In this document: positions 13,945 through 23,250 of the stretch, in pieces
Position numbering within the stretch: the first letter of the stretch is position 1
How the letters are laid out: each line of letters starts with the position of its first letter
Assembly (NCBI GenBank): GCA_964526565.1
Contig: CAZGMC010000039.1
Coordinates: forward strand, 1-35,029
DNA: 35,029 nucleotides
Direction: 5' to 3'
From: CAZGMC01 sp964526565
GTDB lineage: Bacteria > Pseudomonadota > Alphaproteobacteria > DSM-16000 > Inquilinaceae
Position numbers and translations under genes: made by a program
The notes under the pieces: model-generated
Told to the model about the DNA's origin: nothing
The model's database searches: none
The model's input: the letters and a program-made list of their open reading frames with translations, nothing else

Positions 13945-14914
13945 ACGCAATCGACTCCGCGAAGTGGCACGCCACGTGCCGTCCGTCCACCGGGCGCAGG
14001 GCCGGGCGTTCCTCGCGGCAGCGGGCTTGCACGAACGGGCAGCGGCTGTGGAAGGCGCAGCCGGCGGGCGGGTTCAGCGGCGAGGGTATTTCTCCGGTCA
14101 CCGCCACGCGGGCGCGGCGCAGGGCCGGATCGACCGTCGGCGTGCTGGCCAGCAGGGCGCGGGTGTAGGGGTGCCGCGGGCGGGCGAAGATGGCCCGGTT
14201 CGGGCCCTGTTCGACCGGGCGGCCCAGGTACAGCACCATCACCTCGTCGGCGATGTGGCGGACCACGCTCAGGTCGTGGCTGATGAACACGTAGGCGAGG
14301 CGGAACTCCTGCTGCAGGTCCATCATCAGGTTGAGCACCTGCGCCTGCACCGAGAGATCCAAGGCCGAGACCGGCTCGTCCGCCACCAGCAGGCGCGGCT
14401 GCAGCATCAGGGCGCGGGCGATGGCGACGCGCTGGCGCTGGCCGCCGGAGAACATGTGCGGATAGCGCTCGGCGTGCTCCGGGCGCAGGCCGACCTTGCG
14501 GATCATCTCGTTCGCCAGCTCGCGGCGCTCGGCCTTGCGCATCGCCGTGTTGATGACGACCGGCTCCTCCAGAATGGCGCGGATCTTCTTGCGCGGGTTC
14601 AGCGAGCCGTACGGGTCCTGGAACACCATCTGCACGGTGCGGCGGATCTCGGCGCGGCGGCGGCGCACCGGATGGGCGGCGTCCATGCCGTCGATGACCA
14701 GGCGGCCGCCGGCGGGCCGCTCGATCAGGGTCAGCATGCGCCCCAGCGTCGACTTGCCGGAGCCGGACTCGCCGACCAGCGCCAGCGTCTCGCCCTCCCT
14801 CAGGGAAAAGCCGACGCCGTCCACCGCCTTGAGGATGGCCGGCGCACGGAACGGCCCGCGCCGGATCTCATACTGCTGGGTCAGCGCCTCGGCGTGCAGG
14901 ATCGGGCCGGTCAC
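13943..14914 (-). CDS. dppF: dipeptide/oligopeptide ABC transporter ATP-binding protein (DppF/OppF-like)
   Basis: 323 residues. Walker A GESGSGKST, signature FSGGQRQRVAIARAL and Walker B LLVADEPVSALD are all present, with the H-loop in VFISHDLSVVRH. The C-terminal oligopeptide-transporter extension has GCAFHSRCPFVQARC, whose cysteines can hold an iron-sulfur cluster in this subfamily. It is the second of the paired ATPases energising the permease. Start GTG 14914 is fixed by a GTGA overlap with the stop of the preceding ATPase gene, which points to translational coupling; a further in-frame start upstream would overlap that gene by 100 nt and has no family similarity. It is the last gene of the five-gene operon. 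Confidence 0.93.
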   Translation of the reverse strand: MTGPILHAEALTQQYEIRRGPFRAPAILKAVDGVGFSLREGETLALVGESGSGKSTLGRMLTLIERPAGGRLVIDGMDAAHPVRRRRAEIRRTVQMVFQDPYGSLNPRKKIRAILEEPVVINTAMRKAERRELANEMIRKVGLRPEHAERYPHMFSGGQRQRVAIARALMLQPRLLVADEPVSALDLSVQAQVLNLMMDLQQEFRLAYVFISHDLSVVRHIADEVMVLYLGRPVEQGPNRAIFARPRHPYTRALLASTPTVDPALRRARVAVTGEIPSPLNPPAGCAFHSRCPFVQARCREERPALRPVDGRHVACHFAESIA

Positions 14915-15930
14915 GAGTCCACCTCCGCCCCTGCGGCCGCCGGCGCGGTTCGGTCCGCCGGCGCCAGCGGGAAGTGGCAGCGCACCGCGCCGGCGCGGCC
15001 GACCGCCGGGTCGGGGCACAGCTTCGGCTCATCGGCCACGCAGCGGCCCTGGGCGTATTTGCAGCGCGGGTTGAACAGGCAGCCGGGCGGCCGGTCGTAG
15101 GCGCCCGGCACCACGCCCGGCAGGGTCGGCAGCCGCTGCCGCTCCACGCCGCGCTCCGGCAGCGAGTCGAGCAGCGCCGCCGTGTACGGGTGCCGCGGCG
15201 TGGCGAACAGGGCGTCGACGTCGCGCTGCTCGGCGACCTGACCGGCATACATGACGACGACGCGCTCGGCGGTCTCGGCGACCACGCCCATGTCGTGGGT
15301 GACCAGCACCAGGGCCATGCCGCGCTGCCGCTGCAGGTCCACCAGCAGGTCCAGGATCTGCGCCTGGATGGTGACGTCGAGCGCCGTGGTCGGCTCGTCG
15401 GCCAGCAGCAGCTTCGGGTTGCAGGCGATCGCCATGGCGATCATGACCCGCTGGTTCATGCCGCCGGAGAGCTGGTGCGGGAAGGCGCCGAGCCGGCTTT
15501 CCGGCGCCGGGATGCCGACCTGGCCGAGCAGCGACACGGCGCGCCGGCGCCGCTCGTGGCGGGTGCCGCCCTCGTGCACGCGCAGCGCCTCGGTGATCTG
15601 GAAGCCGACCGTGAAGCACGGGTTCAGGCTGGTCATCGGCTCCTGGAAGATCATCGCCATGTCCTTGCCGGTCAGGCGGCGGCGCTGGCGCCGCGACAGC
15701 CGGGTCAGGTCGTTGCCGGCGAAGACCAGGCGGTCGGCGGTCATCCGCCCCGGGAACGGGATCAGCCCCATCAGCGCCAGCAGGGTGACGCTCTTGCCAG
15801 AGCCGGACTCGCCGACGATGCCGACCAGCTCGCCCTGGTCGATGGTCAGGTCGACCGCGTCCACCGCCTTGAAGGGCCCGCGGACCGTGGGGAACTCGAC
15901 GGTCAGGTTGCGGATCTCGAGCAGCGCCAT
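14911..15930 (-). CDS. dppD: dipeptide/oligopeptide ABC transporter ATP-binding protein (DppD/OppD-like)
   Basis: 339 residues starting MALLEIRNLTVEF. Walker A GESGSGKSV, the Q-loop in MIFQEPMTSLNPCFTVG, the signature QLSGGMNQRVMIAMA and Walker B LLLADEPTTALDVT are clear. The C-terminal GCLFNPRCKYAQGRC and late CHF segments belong to the oligopeptide ATPase extension. ATG 15930 overlaps the permease stop in a TGATG arrangement, and the 3' end overlaps dppF by GTGA, so four consecutive operon genes are tightly coupled or closely spaced. It pairs with DppF on the cytoplasmic face of the DppBC permease. Confidence 0.94.
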   Translation of the reverse strand: MALLEIRNLTVEFPTVRGPFKAVDAVDLTIDQGELVGIVGESGSGKSVTLLALMGLIPFPGRMTADRLVFAGNDLTRLSRRQRRRLTGKDMAMIFQEPMTSLNPCFTVGFQITEALRVHEGGTRHERRRRAVSLLGQVGIPAPESRLGAFPHQLSGGMNQRVMIAMAIACNPKLLLADEPTTALDVTIQAQILDLLVDLQRQRGMALVLVTHDMGVVAETAERVVVMYAGQVAEQRDVDALFATPRHPYTAALLDSLPERGVERQRLPTLPGVVPGAYDRPPGCLFNPRCKYAQGRCVADEPKLCPDPAVGRAGAVRCHFPLAPADRTAPAAAGAEVDS

Positions 15931-16841
15931 CAGCGTTTGAGCTTGGGGTCGAGGGCGTCGCGCAGCCCGTCGCCGAGCAGGTTGAAGGCCAGCACCGTGA
16001 TCAGGATGGCCAGGCCGGGAAAGGTCACCACCCACCAGGCGCGCTGGATGAACTGCAGCGCGTTGGCCAGCATGGTGCCCCACTCCGGTGTCGGCGGCTG
16101 CGCGCCCAGCCCCAGGAAGCCGAGCGCCGCGGCGTCCAGGATGGCGCTGGAGAAGCCCAGCGTCGCCTGCACGATCAGCGGCGCCATGCAGTTGGGCAGC
16201 ACCGTGATCACCATCAGCCGCGGCAGCCGCGCCCCGGCGATGCGCGAGGCGGTGACGTAGTCCTTGTTCAGCTCGTTGATCACCGCCGCCCGCGTCAGCC
16301 GCACATAGTGGGGCAGCACGACGATGGCCACGGCGACGATGGCGTTGGTCAGGCTGGGACCCAGGATGGCGACGATGACAATGGCCAGCAGCAGCGTCGG
16401 CAGCGCCAGCATGATGTCCATCGCGCGCATGATCAGGATGCCGACGATGCCGCGGAAGAACCCGGCGATCAGGCCCAGCGTTACGCCGGCGGCCAGCGAC
16501 AGCGTGACCACGACGACGCCGATCAGCATGGACAGCCGCGCGCCGAAGATGATGCGCGACAGCATGTCGCGGCCCAGGTCGTCGGTGCCGAGGGGGAAGC
16601 GCAGCGAACCGCCCGCCGCCCAGAATGGCGGCGCCAGCAGGGCGTCGCGATACTGCATGTTGGGAAGGTGCGGCGCCAGCAGCGGGGCGAAGACCGCCGC
16701 GAAGCAGATCACCACGATCACCACCAGCCCGCCGACCGCCCCGGCGTTCTGGCTGAAATAGCCCCAGAACTCGCGCAGGGGGTGGGGCGGCGCCTCGATG
16801 GCGTGGTGCTCTTCCTCGAGCTCGAAGGTCTCTATGGCCAT
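15930..16841 (-). CDS. dppC: dipeptide/oligopeptide ABC transporter permease (DppC/OppC-like)
   Basis: 303 residues with an N-terminal cytosolic stretch rich in Glu and His, a first membrane segment (GAVGGLVVIVVICFAAVFAP), a periplasmic loop with HPLGTDDLGRD-type residues (FPLGTDDLGRDMLSRIIFGA) and five further membrane segments. The EAA-type coupling loop is ASRIAGARLPRLMVITVLPN. This order is diagnostic of the C-type permease of peptide/nickel transporters. It forms the inner-membrane channel with DppB. The gene starts 12 nt after the dppB-like stop and overlaps dppD at its end. Confidence 0.94.
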   Translation of the reverse strand: MAIETFELEEEHHAIEAPPHPLREFWGYFSQNAGAVGGLVVIVVICFAAVFAPLLAPHLPNMQYRDALLAPPFWAAGGSLRFPLGTDDLGRDMLSRIIFGARLSMLIGVVVVTLSLAAGVTLGLIAGFFRGIVGILIMRAMDIMLALPTLLLAIVIVAILGPSLTNAIVAVAIVVLPHYVRLTRAAVINELNKDYVTASRIAGARLPRLMVITVLPNCMAPLIVQATLGFSSAILDAAALGFLGLGAQPPTPEWGTMLANALQFIQRAWWVVTFPGLAILITVLAFNLLGDGLRDALDPKLKR

Positions 16842-16853
16842 CGCCCCGCCCCT

Positions 16854-17864
<1,011 letters not shown>

Positions 17865-17878
17865 TCCAGGGCCGGAAC

Positions 17879-17910
17879 GGGGAAGGCAAGACGCTACGCC
17901 CGCCTTCCCC
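17879..17910 (-). promoter_or_regulatory. intercistronic hairpin between dppA-like and dppB-like genes
   Basis: GGGGAAGGC (17879-17887) and GCCTTCCCC (17902-17910) form a perfect 9-bp stem with a 14-nt loop. There is no T-tract. Such structures after binding-protein genes commonly protect the upstream mRNA end and give more binding protein than permease; that role is inferred here. Confidence 0.55.
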
Positions 17911-17924
17911 CGCCGGTCAACGCC

Positions 17925-19526
17925 CTACTGGTTGGCCAGGCTGACGCCGTAGAAGATGTGGCCGCCGAACGGGTCGATGCGGTAGTCGACCACCTCCGGC
18001 CGGACCGGCTCGAACACCACCGAGTGGGCGATGGTCACCCACGGCGCCTGGTCCTTGAAGATCTCCTGGGCCTCCATGTACAGGCGGGTGCGCTCTGCCA
18101 CGTCGCTGGTCAGCTTGGCCTGGGTGACCAGCTCGTCGAACGGCTCGTGGCACCAGCGCGCCCGGTTGGCGCCGTTCTCCGCCGCGTCGCAGCTCAGCAG
18201 CGTGTACAGGAAGTTGTCGGGGTCGCCGTTGTCGCCGGTCCAGCCGAGCAGCACGGTCTCGTGCTCGCCGCGGTTGGTGCGCGACAGGTACTCGCCCCAC
18301 TCGTAGGTGATGATCTCCGCATCGACGCCGACGGCGGCCCAGTCGGACTGGATCATCTCGGCCATGCGGCGGGCGTTCGGGTTGTAGGGCCGTTGCACCG
18401 GCATGGCCCAGATGTTCGTTTCAAAGCCGTCGGGATAGCCGGCCTCGGCCAGCAGCGCACGCGCCTGCTCCGGATCATAGGGATAGCCCTCGATGTCCGG
18501 ATTGTACGACCAGATGGTCGGCGGGATCGGGTTGATGGCGCGGACGCCGGCACCCTGGTAGATCGCCTCGATGATGGCGTCGCGGTTGATCGCCATGTTG
18601 AGGGCGCGGCGCACCTGCGGGTCGTCAAACGGCTCGCGCTGGGTGTTGAACGCCAGGTAGCCGACATTGAGGCCCTCCTGCGACATCAGGTTGACCTCGG
18701 GGGCCTCCGCCATGTCGCTCAGGTCGGCCGGGTTCGGGTACGGCATGACGTGGCACTCGCCGCGCAGCAGCTTGGCGTAGCGCACCGACGGGTCGGGCGT
18801 GATCGAGAACACCAGGGTCTCGACCTCCGCCGCGCCGCGCCAGTGGTCGGCGAAGGCGCGGTAGCGGATCAGCGCGTCCTGCTGGTACTGGACGAGCTGG
18901 AACGGGCCGGTGCCGACCGGGCGCCGGTCGATCAGCTCGGGCGTGCCGGCCTCCATCATCGCCTGGGCGTGCTCGGCCGACATGATCGAGGCGAAGTCCA
19001 TGCCCATGTTGGCGATGAACGGCGCCTCCGGCCGGGTCAGGTGGAAGCGCACCGTATAGTCGTCGATCCGCTCGATCCGGTCGATCAGGTCGGGCATGCC
19101 CATGCTGATGAAGTACTCGTAGGTGCCGCCGGACAGGCCGTGGTAGGGGTTGTCCGGGTCGAGCTGGCGCTCGAACGAATGGATCACGTCGTCGGCGTTG
19201 AACTCCCGCGTCGGCGTGAAGTCGTCGTTGCCGTGCCACGGCACGCCGCGGCGCAGGTCGAAGGTGTAGACCGTGCCGTCGTCCGACACCTCCCAGGACT
19301 CGGCCAGGCCGGGGATGATGGTGGTGGTGCCGCGCTCGAACTCGACGAGCCGGTTGAAGATGGCCCGCGAGGAGGCGTCGAATGTGGTGCCCGACGTGTA
19401 GAGCGACGGGTTGAAGCCTTCCGGGCTGCCCTCCGAGCAGTAGACCAGCGTCTGCGCCTGCGCCGCCCCGGTCAGCCCGGCGGCCAGGATCAGACCGGCC
19501 GCCAGTGCCTTGGGTCTTGTTGTCAT
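17925..19526 (-). CDS. dppA: dipeptide ABC transporter substrate-binding protein (DppA-like)
   Basis: 533 residues of the SBP family 5. A Sec signal peptide (KALAAGLILAAGLTGAAQAQ) precedes TLVYCSEGSPEGFNPSLYTS, which is nearly the textbook start of mature DppA, and ASSRAIFNRLVEFERG. WEVSDDGTVYTFDLRRGVPW is the family's conserved strand. Cys in VYCSEG and near the C-terminus (LLSCDAAENGANRARWCHEP) fits the disulphides of DppA. It delivers dipeptides or related ligands to DppBC. ATG 19526 is chosen because it begins the signal peptide and GGGAAAG lies 8-12 nt upstream. It is the first gene of the operon dppA-B-C-D-F. Confidence 0.94.
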   Translation of the reverse strand: MTTRPKALAAGLILAAGLTGAAQAQTLVYCSEGSPEGFNPSLYTSGTTFDASSRAIFNRLVEFERGTTTIIPGLAESWEVSDDGTVYTFDLRRGVPWHGNDDFTPTREFNADDVIHSFERQLDPDNPYHGLSGGTYEYFISMGMPDLIDRIERIDDYTVRFHLTRPEAPFIANMGMDFASIMSAEHAQAMMEAGTPELIDRRPVGTGPFQLVQYQQDALIRYRAFADHWRGAAEVETLVFSITPDPSVRYAKLLRGECHVMPYPNPADLSDMAEAPEVNLMSQEGLNVGYLAFNTQREPFDDPQVRRALNMAINRDAIIEAIYQGAGVRAINPIPPTIWSYNPDIEGYPYDPEQARALLAEAGYPDGFETNIWAMPVQRPYNPNARRMAEMIQSDWAAVGVDAEIITYEWGEYLSRTNRGEHETVLLGWTGDNGDPDNFLYTLLSCDAAENGANRARWCHEPFDELVTQAKLTSDVAERTRLYMEAQEIFKDQAPWVTIAHSVVFEPVRPEVVDYRIDPFGGHIFYGVSLANQ

Positions 19527-19849
19527 GGTGTCGTCTTTCCCGAGATGATGCCCAAGATGATGCCTTGTCGTTCGGCACCGGCCGCGGCCGGCACCCGGTT
19601 CGTTCGTCCGACAATGACGCAGCGGTTGCGCGCTTGGCAAGCCGGCCCAGCGCCGGACCGGTTGCGGCCGGCCCCCCGCCACCTCTGGCGGCGATCGGCC
19701 GGCGATGCACGGCGGGGGTAAAGATGCGCTTCGCCCGCGCATGGGTTTTGTGGTAGGGCAGGACGATCGCCCCCAGGGGTGCGGGAGGCCGGCCGCGGCG
19801 CCGCTCCGCCTTCCGCGGGGCGGGTGGTGTGGCGCGCAGGGGACACGGG
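19527..19849. other. divergent intergenic region, dppA-like / acyl carrier protein
   Basis: This 323-nt gap should hold both promoters. The only structure I see is a direct repeat AGATGATGCC at 19543-19552 and 19555-19564, just upstream of the dppA-like start. I see no clear promoter boxes, RNA or small gene. Confidence 0.4.
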
Positions 19850-20137
19850 ATGGCCGACGACCTTCACAGCATTGACAGCATCGCCGACAGGATTTTCGAC
19901 ATCGTCGCCAAGGAGCGGCGGATCGACCGGTCGACGCTCACCCTCGACACGAAGCTCGAGGACGTCGAGATCGAATCGGTGGACCTGGTCGAGATCATCT
20001 TCGCCATTGAGGACGAGTTCGACATCGACATCCCGCAGGACGAGTCGGAGTTCAAGCTGGAGACGATGCGCGACATCGTCGAAGGGGTGCAGCGCCTGAT
20101 CGCCGAGAAGCAGAGCGCCAGTTCCGCCGCATCCTGA
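19850..20137 (+). CDS. acyl carrier protein
   Basis: 95 residues, acidic, all-helical. The phosphopantetheine site is in EDVEIESVDLVEIIFAIEDE, where Ser43 sits in E-S-V-D rather than the usual D-S-L-D/E; the following helix (LVEIIFAIEDEFDIDIP) is typical. AGGGGA lies 6-12 nt before ATG 19850, so this start is preferred over GTG 19829. It is followed after 13 nt by a ketosynthase, so the two probably form a dedicated chain-elongating pair, like NodF/NodE or the AcpXL/FabF-type pairs, rather than the housekeeping AcpP. The acyl product is unknown. Confidence 0.9.
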   Translation: MADDLHSIDSIADRIFDIVAKERRIDRSTLTLDTKLEDVEIESVDLVEIIFAIEDEFDIDIPQDESEFKLETMRDIVEGVQRLIAEKQSASSAAS

Positions 20138-20150
20138 GGCCGCCGCCGCC

Positions 20151-21362
20151 ATGCATCGCGTCGCGATCACCGGCCTGGGGTGCATCTCGCCCCTCGGCCT
20201 TACCGCCGAAGACCACTGGCGCACCGCCTGCGCGGGGCACAGCGCCATCGCCACCATGACCAGGGTCGACCCCGCCCTGCTCAGGATCAAGGTGGCGGCG
20301 GAGATCCGCGGCTTCGACCCGCTGGCCCATTTCGACGAGCGGCTGGTCGCCGCCTATGACCCGTTTTCGCTCTATGCCGTGGTCGCCGCGCGTCAGGCCG
20401 TGGCCGACGCCGGGCTGGACCTGTCCGGCGGGCTGGCCGAGCGCACGGCGGTGATCACCGGCACCGGCATCGGCGGGGCCGAGACCATCGACGTCAACTC
20501 GAAGCGGGTGTACGGCGAGGGTGCCCGCCGCGTCCACCCCAACACCATCCCCAGGCTGATGCCCAGCGCCGCCACCAGCCACATCACGCTGGACCACGGC
20601 ATCACCGGGCCGGGGTTCACCGTGACCAGCGCCTGCTCGTCGGCCAACCACGCCATGGGCGAGGCGTTCTGGATGGTCCGCTCGGGCCGGGTGACGGCGG
20701 CGCTGACCGGCGGCAGCGAGGCGATCCTGACCTACGGCTCGCTGCCCGGCTGGCAGGCGTTGCGCGTGATGGACCCGGTCACCTGCCGGCCGTTCGACCG
20801 GCACCGCCAGGGCATGGTGCTGGGCGAGGGCGCCGGCATCATCGTCCTGGAAGAGCTGGAGCACGCCCGCCGTCGCGGCGCCCGCATCCATGCCGAGCTG
20901 GTCGGCTTCGGCCTGTCGTCCGACGCCGAGTCGATCCTGGAGCCGTCCGAGCCCGGCGCCGTGCGCTGCATCCGGGCGGCGCTGGACGACGCCCGGCTGA
21001 ACCCGGACGAGGTCGACTACGTCAACGCCCACGGCACCGGCACCCAGGCCAACGACGTCAACGAGACGCGCGCGCTCTGCCACGTCTTCGGTGACCATGC
21101 GCGCCGGCTGGCGGTGACCTCGACCAAGTCGATGCACGGCCACGCCCTGGGTGCGGCCGGCGCGCTGGAGATGGTGCTGACGGTCCGCGCCATCAGCGAC
21201 GGCGTCGTGCCGCCCACCGCCAACCACACCGAGACCGATCCGGAGTGCACCCTGGACTACGTCCCCAACGCGGCGAGGGAGCAGCCGATCCGCGCCGCCC
21301 TGACCAACAGCTTCGCCTTCGGCGGTTTGAACGCGGTCCTGGCCTTGCGCGCCATGACGTAG
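20151..21362 (+). CDS. beta-ketoacyl-ACP synthase II (FabF-like)
   Basis: 403 residues with the thiolase fold. The catalytic triad residues are recognisable: Cys162 in TVTSACSSANHAMGEA, His294 in VNAHGTGTQANDVNE and His331 in TKSMHGHALGAAGALE, with Lys326. The end SFAFGGLNAVLALR is also typical of KAS II. It condenses malonyl-ACP with an acyl chain. The N-terminus MHRVAITGLGCISPLG is the standard family opening, so ATG 20151 is right. Paired with its own ACP 13 nt upstream and with no fabG, fabZ or malonyltransferase beside it, it looks like a specialised elongation pair borrowing housekeeping enzymes. Confidence 0.93.
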   Translation: MHRVAITGLGCISPLGLTAEDHWRTACAGHSAIATMTRVDPALLRIKVAAEIRGFDPLAHFDERLVAAYDPFSLYAVVAARQAVADAGLDLSGGLAERTAVITGTGIGGAETIDVNSKRVYGEGARRVHPNTIPRLMPSAATSHITLDHGITGPGFTVTSACSSANHAMGEAFWMVRSGRVTAALTGGSEAILTYGSLPGWQALRVMDPVTCRPFDRHRQGMVLGEGAGIIVLEELEHARRRGARIHAELVGFGLSSDAESILEPSEPGAVRCIRAALDDARLNPDEVDYVNAHGTGTQANDVNETRALCHVFGDHARRLAVTSTKSMHGHALGAAGALEMVLTVRAISDGVVPPTANHTETDPECTLDYVPNAAREQPIRAALTNSFAFGGLNAVLALRAMT

Positions 21363-21755
21363 GCCGGCCGCACCTGCAGGTCGGCTCGAGTGAAGCGAGG
21401 CCCGACGCACGCCCCCCGAAACCCGCAGCATGCTGCCGAACCGGCCGGAGTCGTGATGCGGCCTTGCGGCAACGGGGCAGTCCTGCCGTCTCGTTTGCGG
21501 AGGATGCGGTCGCGACGTGGCATGGGGAGCCGCGGGTCACGCCGGCTGTGGATGTCCAGGACTGTGCCGCCGTGCTGAAGACTCTCGCCGCCGCTGTCCT
21601 GCCCCAAGGCGGGCCCCGGCCGCGCCTCGGGCATCCCGTCATGCCGTGGGGAGGCCGCTTGCCGGCGGGGGCGGCGCCGGTCTACGGTCCTGGCGCGGCG
21701 TTCACGTCGCGCTCCCCGCGCCCACCTGCACCGTCCGATGAAGGGGCCTCCAGCC
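21363..21755. other. intergenic region without recognisable feature
   Basis: These 393 nt between the ketosynthase and the RraA-like gene are very GC-rich. I examined both strands and see no protein with family resemblance, no tRNA and no T-tailed hairpin. Several open frames exist but look like chance frames in GC-rich DNA. Confidence 0.5.
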
Positions 21756-22241
21756 ATGCCGATCGCCACCGCCGACCTGTGCGATACCTATCCCGACATG
21801 CGGGTGTGCGAACCCGTCCTGCGCGACTTCGGCGGCGTTGCGGTCTTTCACGGCCCGGTGCTGACGGTCACCACGTTCGAGGACAACGGCCTGTTCCGCG
21901 ACCTGTTCGCCCGGCCGGGCGAGGGCCGGGTGCTGGTGGTGGACGGCGGCGGCTCGCTGCGCTGCGCGCTGTTCGGCGGCAATCTGGCGACACAGGCGGC
22001 GCAGAACGGCTGGGCCGGCATCGTCGTCAACGGCTGCGTGCGCGACGTGGCCGAGCTGGCCGCCGCCGAGCTGGGCGTGCGCGCCCTGGCCACCTGCCCG
22101 CGGCGGCCGGGCCGGGCCGGCGTCGGCGCGCTGAACGTGCCGGTCGGTTTCGCCGGCGTGCTGTTCCGCCCCGGCGACCACCTCTATGCCGACCGGGACG
22201 GCATCGTCGTCGCCGACCGCGACCTGCTGGCCGGCGGCTGA
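21756..22241 (+). CDS. RraA family protein (RNase E activity regulator / HMG aldolase-like)
   Basis: 161 residues, the family's usual length. VLVVDGGGSLRCALFGGNLA and GWAGIVVNGCVRDVAELA are the diagnostic stretches, and a late DRDGIVVADRDLL also fits. RraA binds RNase E in E. coli, while relatives with the conserved Arg-Asp pair (GCVRD) act as class II aldolases on hydroxymethylglutarate-like acids; which applies is not clear. ATG 21756 is chosen because AAGGGG lies 9-14 nt upstream. It stands alone, with a 393-nt gap before it. Confidence 0.88.
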   Translation: MPIATADLCDTYPDMRVCEPVLRDFGGVAVFHGPVLTVTTFEDNGLFRDLFARPGEGRVLVVDGGGSLRCALFGGNLATQAAQNGWAGIVVNGCVRDVAELAAAELGVRALATCPRRPGRAGVGALNVPVGFAGVLFRPGDHLYADRDGIVVADRDLLAGG

Positions 22242-22377
22242 GGGGGTGCCGGTCGGCGGGGGCGGCGACCGCCGTCGTTCCGCCGCGCGCCACAGCCATA
22301 CCCGGGCCTGACGCCGACGAGACGCCGCCGCGGCCAGTTGTATGACGAACCCTGAATTGCGGGCTGGTATAAGTTTA

Positions 22378-22402
22378 CGACTCCGGCAGGATTCGAACCC
22401 GC
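22378..22402 (-). pseudogene. 3' fragment of a tRNA gene (T-arm plus acceptor strand)
   Basis: Read on the minus strand, this is a perfect T-arm (GCGGG-TTCGAAT-CCTGC) followed by a 7-nt acceptor strand CGGAGTC and discriminator G. No 5' half of a tRNA is present on the other side of the adjoining insertion sequence. It matches the last 25 nt of the intact tRNA-Arg at 23607-23679 in 23 of 25 positions, in the same orientation. It looks like the duplicated attachment half left by an element integrated in a tRNA-Arg gene, or like a tRNA broken by the IS, which begins at the very next base. Confidence 0.7.
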
Positions 22403-22428
22403 CAGGGCTTTAGGCCTAGATAGATTCC
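22403..22428. repeat. IS terminal inverted repeat, left
   Basis: 26 bp starting CAGGGCTTTAGGC; it pairs with 23182-23207 at 21 of 26 positions. The transposase stop codon lies inside it. Confidence 0.85.
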
Positions 22429-23139
22429 AGTTCTTTGGTCGAGCCGTTGACGTGGAATCGCGCAAACAGCGCGATAGTGGCCTCGACCATCCGCTGCGCC
22501 TTGCTGACCACAATGCCTCGGCGCCGAAACCGCGCCAGCCAGTGCCGGAGGCGGGAAAAGATGCGCTCCAGGCCGTGCGTCTGATCCTTGCCAACCAGAT
22601 GCCGCCCGACCGGGATCACCTCCCGATACACCGCCCAGTCATCCGTGCAGGCCAGCCGAACGCCGCGGCCTGTCAGGCGCTCCCACAGCCGCTCAAAGGT
22701 GCCGCGGTCACGACCGCCGCCTTCCCAGTCAACCATCTGTCCTGTTGCACGATCGCGAGCAATCCAAACCCAGAGTTTGCAGCGCTTTTTTTACATAATG
22801 CCAAAGTTCATCGAGCTCGACCACCACCACCGGCCCGGTCGGCTCGGGGCGCTCGCCCAACGCTGCAGTAAACTGCTCGATCCAGCCCTGAACGGACGGT
22901 GTGGACACGTTCAGCAACTTGGCCGTCCGGTTCATGGACAGCCCGCTGAGATACAACGTGACCGCCGTCGCCTTGAGCGACAGAGGCATGCCCCGCGGCG
23001 GCGTATCGGTGAAGTTGCAGCCACAATCCCTGCAGCGATACCGCTGGTGCCCGCGCACGAAGCCGTTCTTCACGAACGCCCCGCCCCGGCACCGCTTGCA
23101 CGTCAGTGTCTTCTCCTGGGTGTGAGCCTGAATGCCCAT
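22416..23139 (-). pseudogene. IS1-family transposase, two frames (broken or frameshifted)
   Basis: Frame one (22729-23139, 136 residues) has a zinc finger of CKRC and CRDCG pairs, a helix-turn-helix (SMNRTAKLLNVSTPSVQGWI) and the first catalytic Asp in VVELDELWHYVKK. It then runs out of frame. The rest of the DDE domain (CKLWVWIARDRATGQMVDWE, the second Asp in ACTDDWAVY, and HGLERIFSRLRHW) is in another frame ending at 22416. The switch falls at a run of seven A (22786-22792, T on the plus strand). Removing one A restores a continuous protein (VKKRCKLW), so one extra nucleotide breaks the gene. Either this is an inactivating slip, or the element makes full transposase by slippage on the A-run, as IS1 relatives do by frameshifting. 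Confidence 0.88.
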
Positions 23140-23181
23140 ATCGCCCCATCCAACCGGTCTCTCCTCTCATCCAACAAGGGG

Positions 23182-23207
23182 GGCATCTATCCCTGCCTCA
23201 AGCCCTG
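23182..23207. repeat. IS terminal inverted repeat, right
   Basis: 26-bp counterpart of 22403-22428; its complement begins CAGGGCTTGAGGC. The transposase start codon lies 43 nt inside it. Confidence 0.85.
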
Positions 23208-23250
23208 AAAAATAAATCCCATCTACCCAGTTGCCAGAGAGCTCACAACT

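Larger units (their letters stand above)
22403..23207 (-). mobile_element. IS1-family insertion sequence, 805 bp
   Basis: The element is bounded by imperfect 26-bp inverted repeats (21 of 26 identical) at 22403-22428 and 23182-23207 and holds a single transposase coding region in two frames. Its size (IS1 itself is 768 bp), the InsA-like zinc finger, and the stop codon lying inside the terminal repeat are all typical of the IS1 family. I do not find the 8-9 bp target duplication expected for a fresh insertion, so one flank was probably altered after insertion. The left end abuts a tRNA fragment. Confidence 0.85.

Noticed and set aside
22394..23216. Target-site duplication of the IS1-family element
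   Set aside because: The 8-9 bp next to each end do not match (the left flank ends in the tRNA T-arm and the right flank is A-rich), so no duplication can be claimed.
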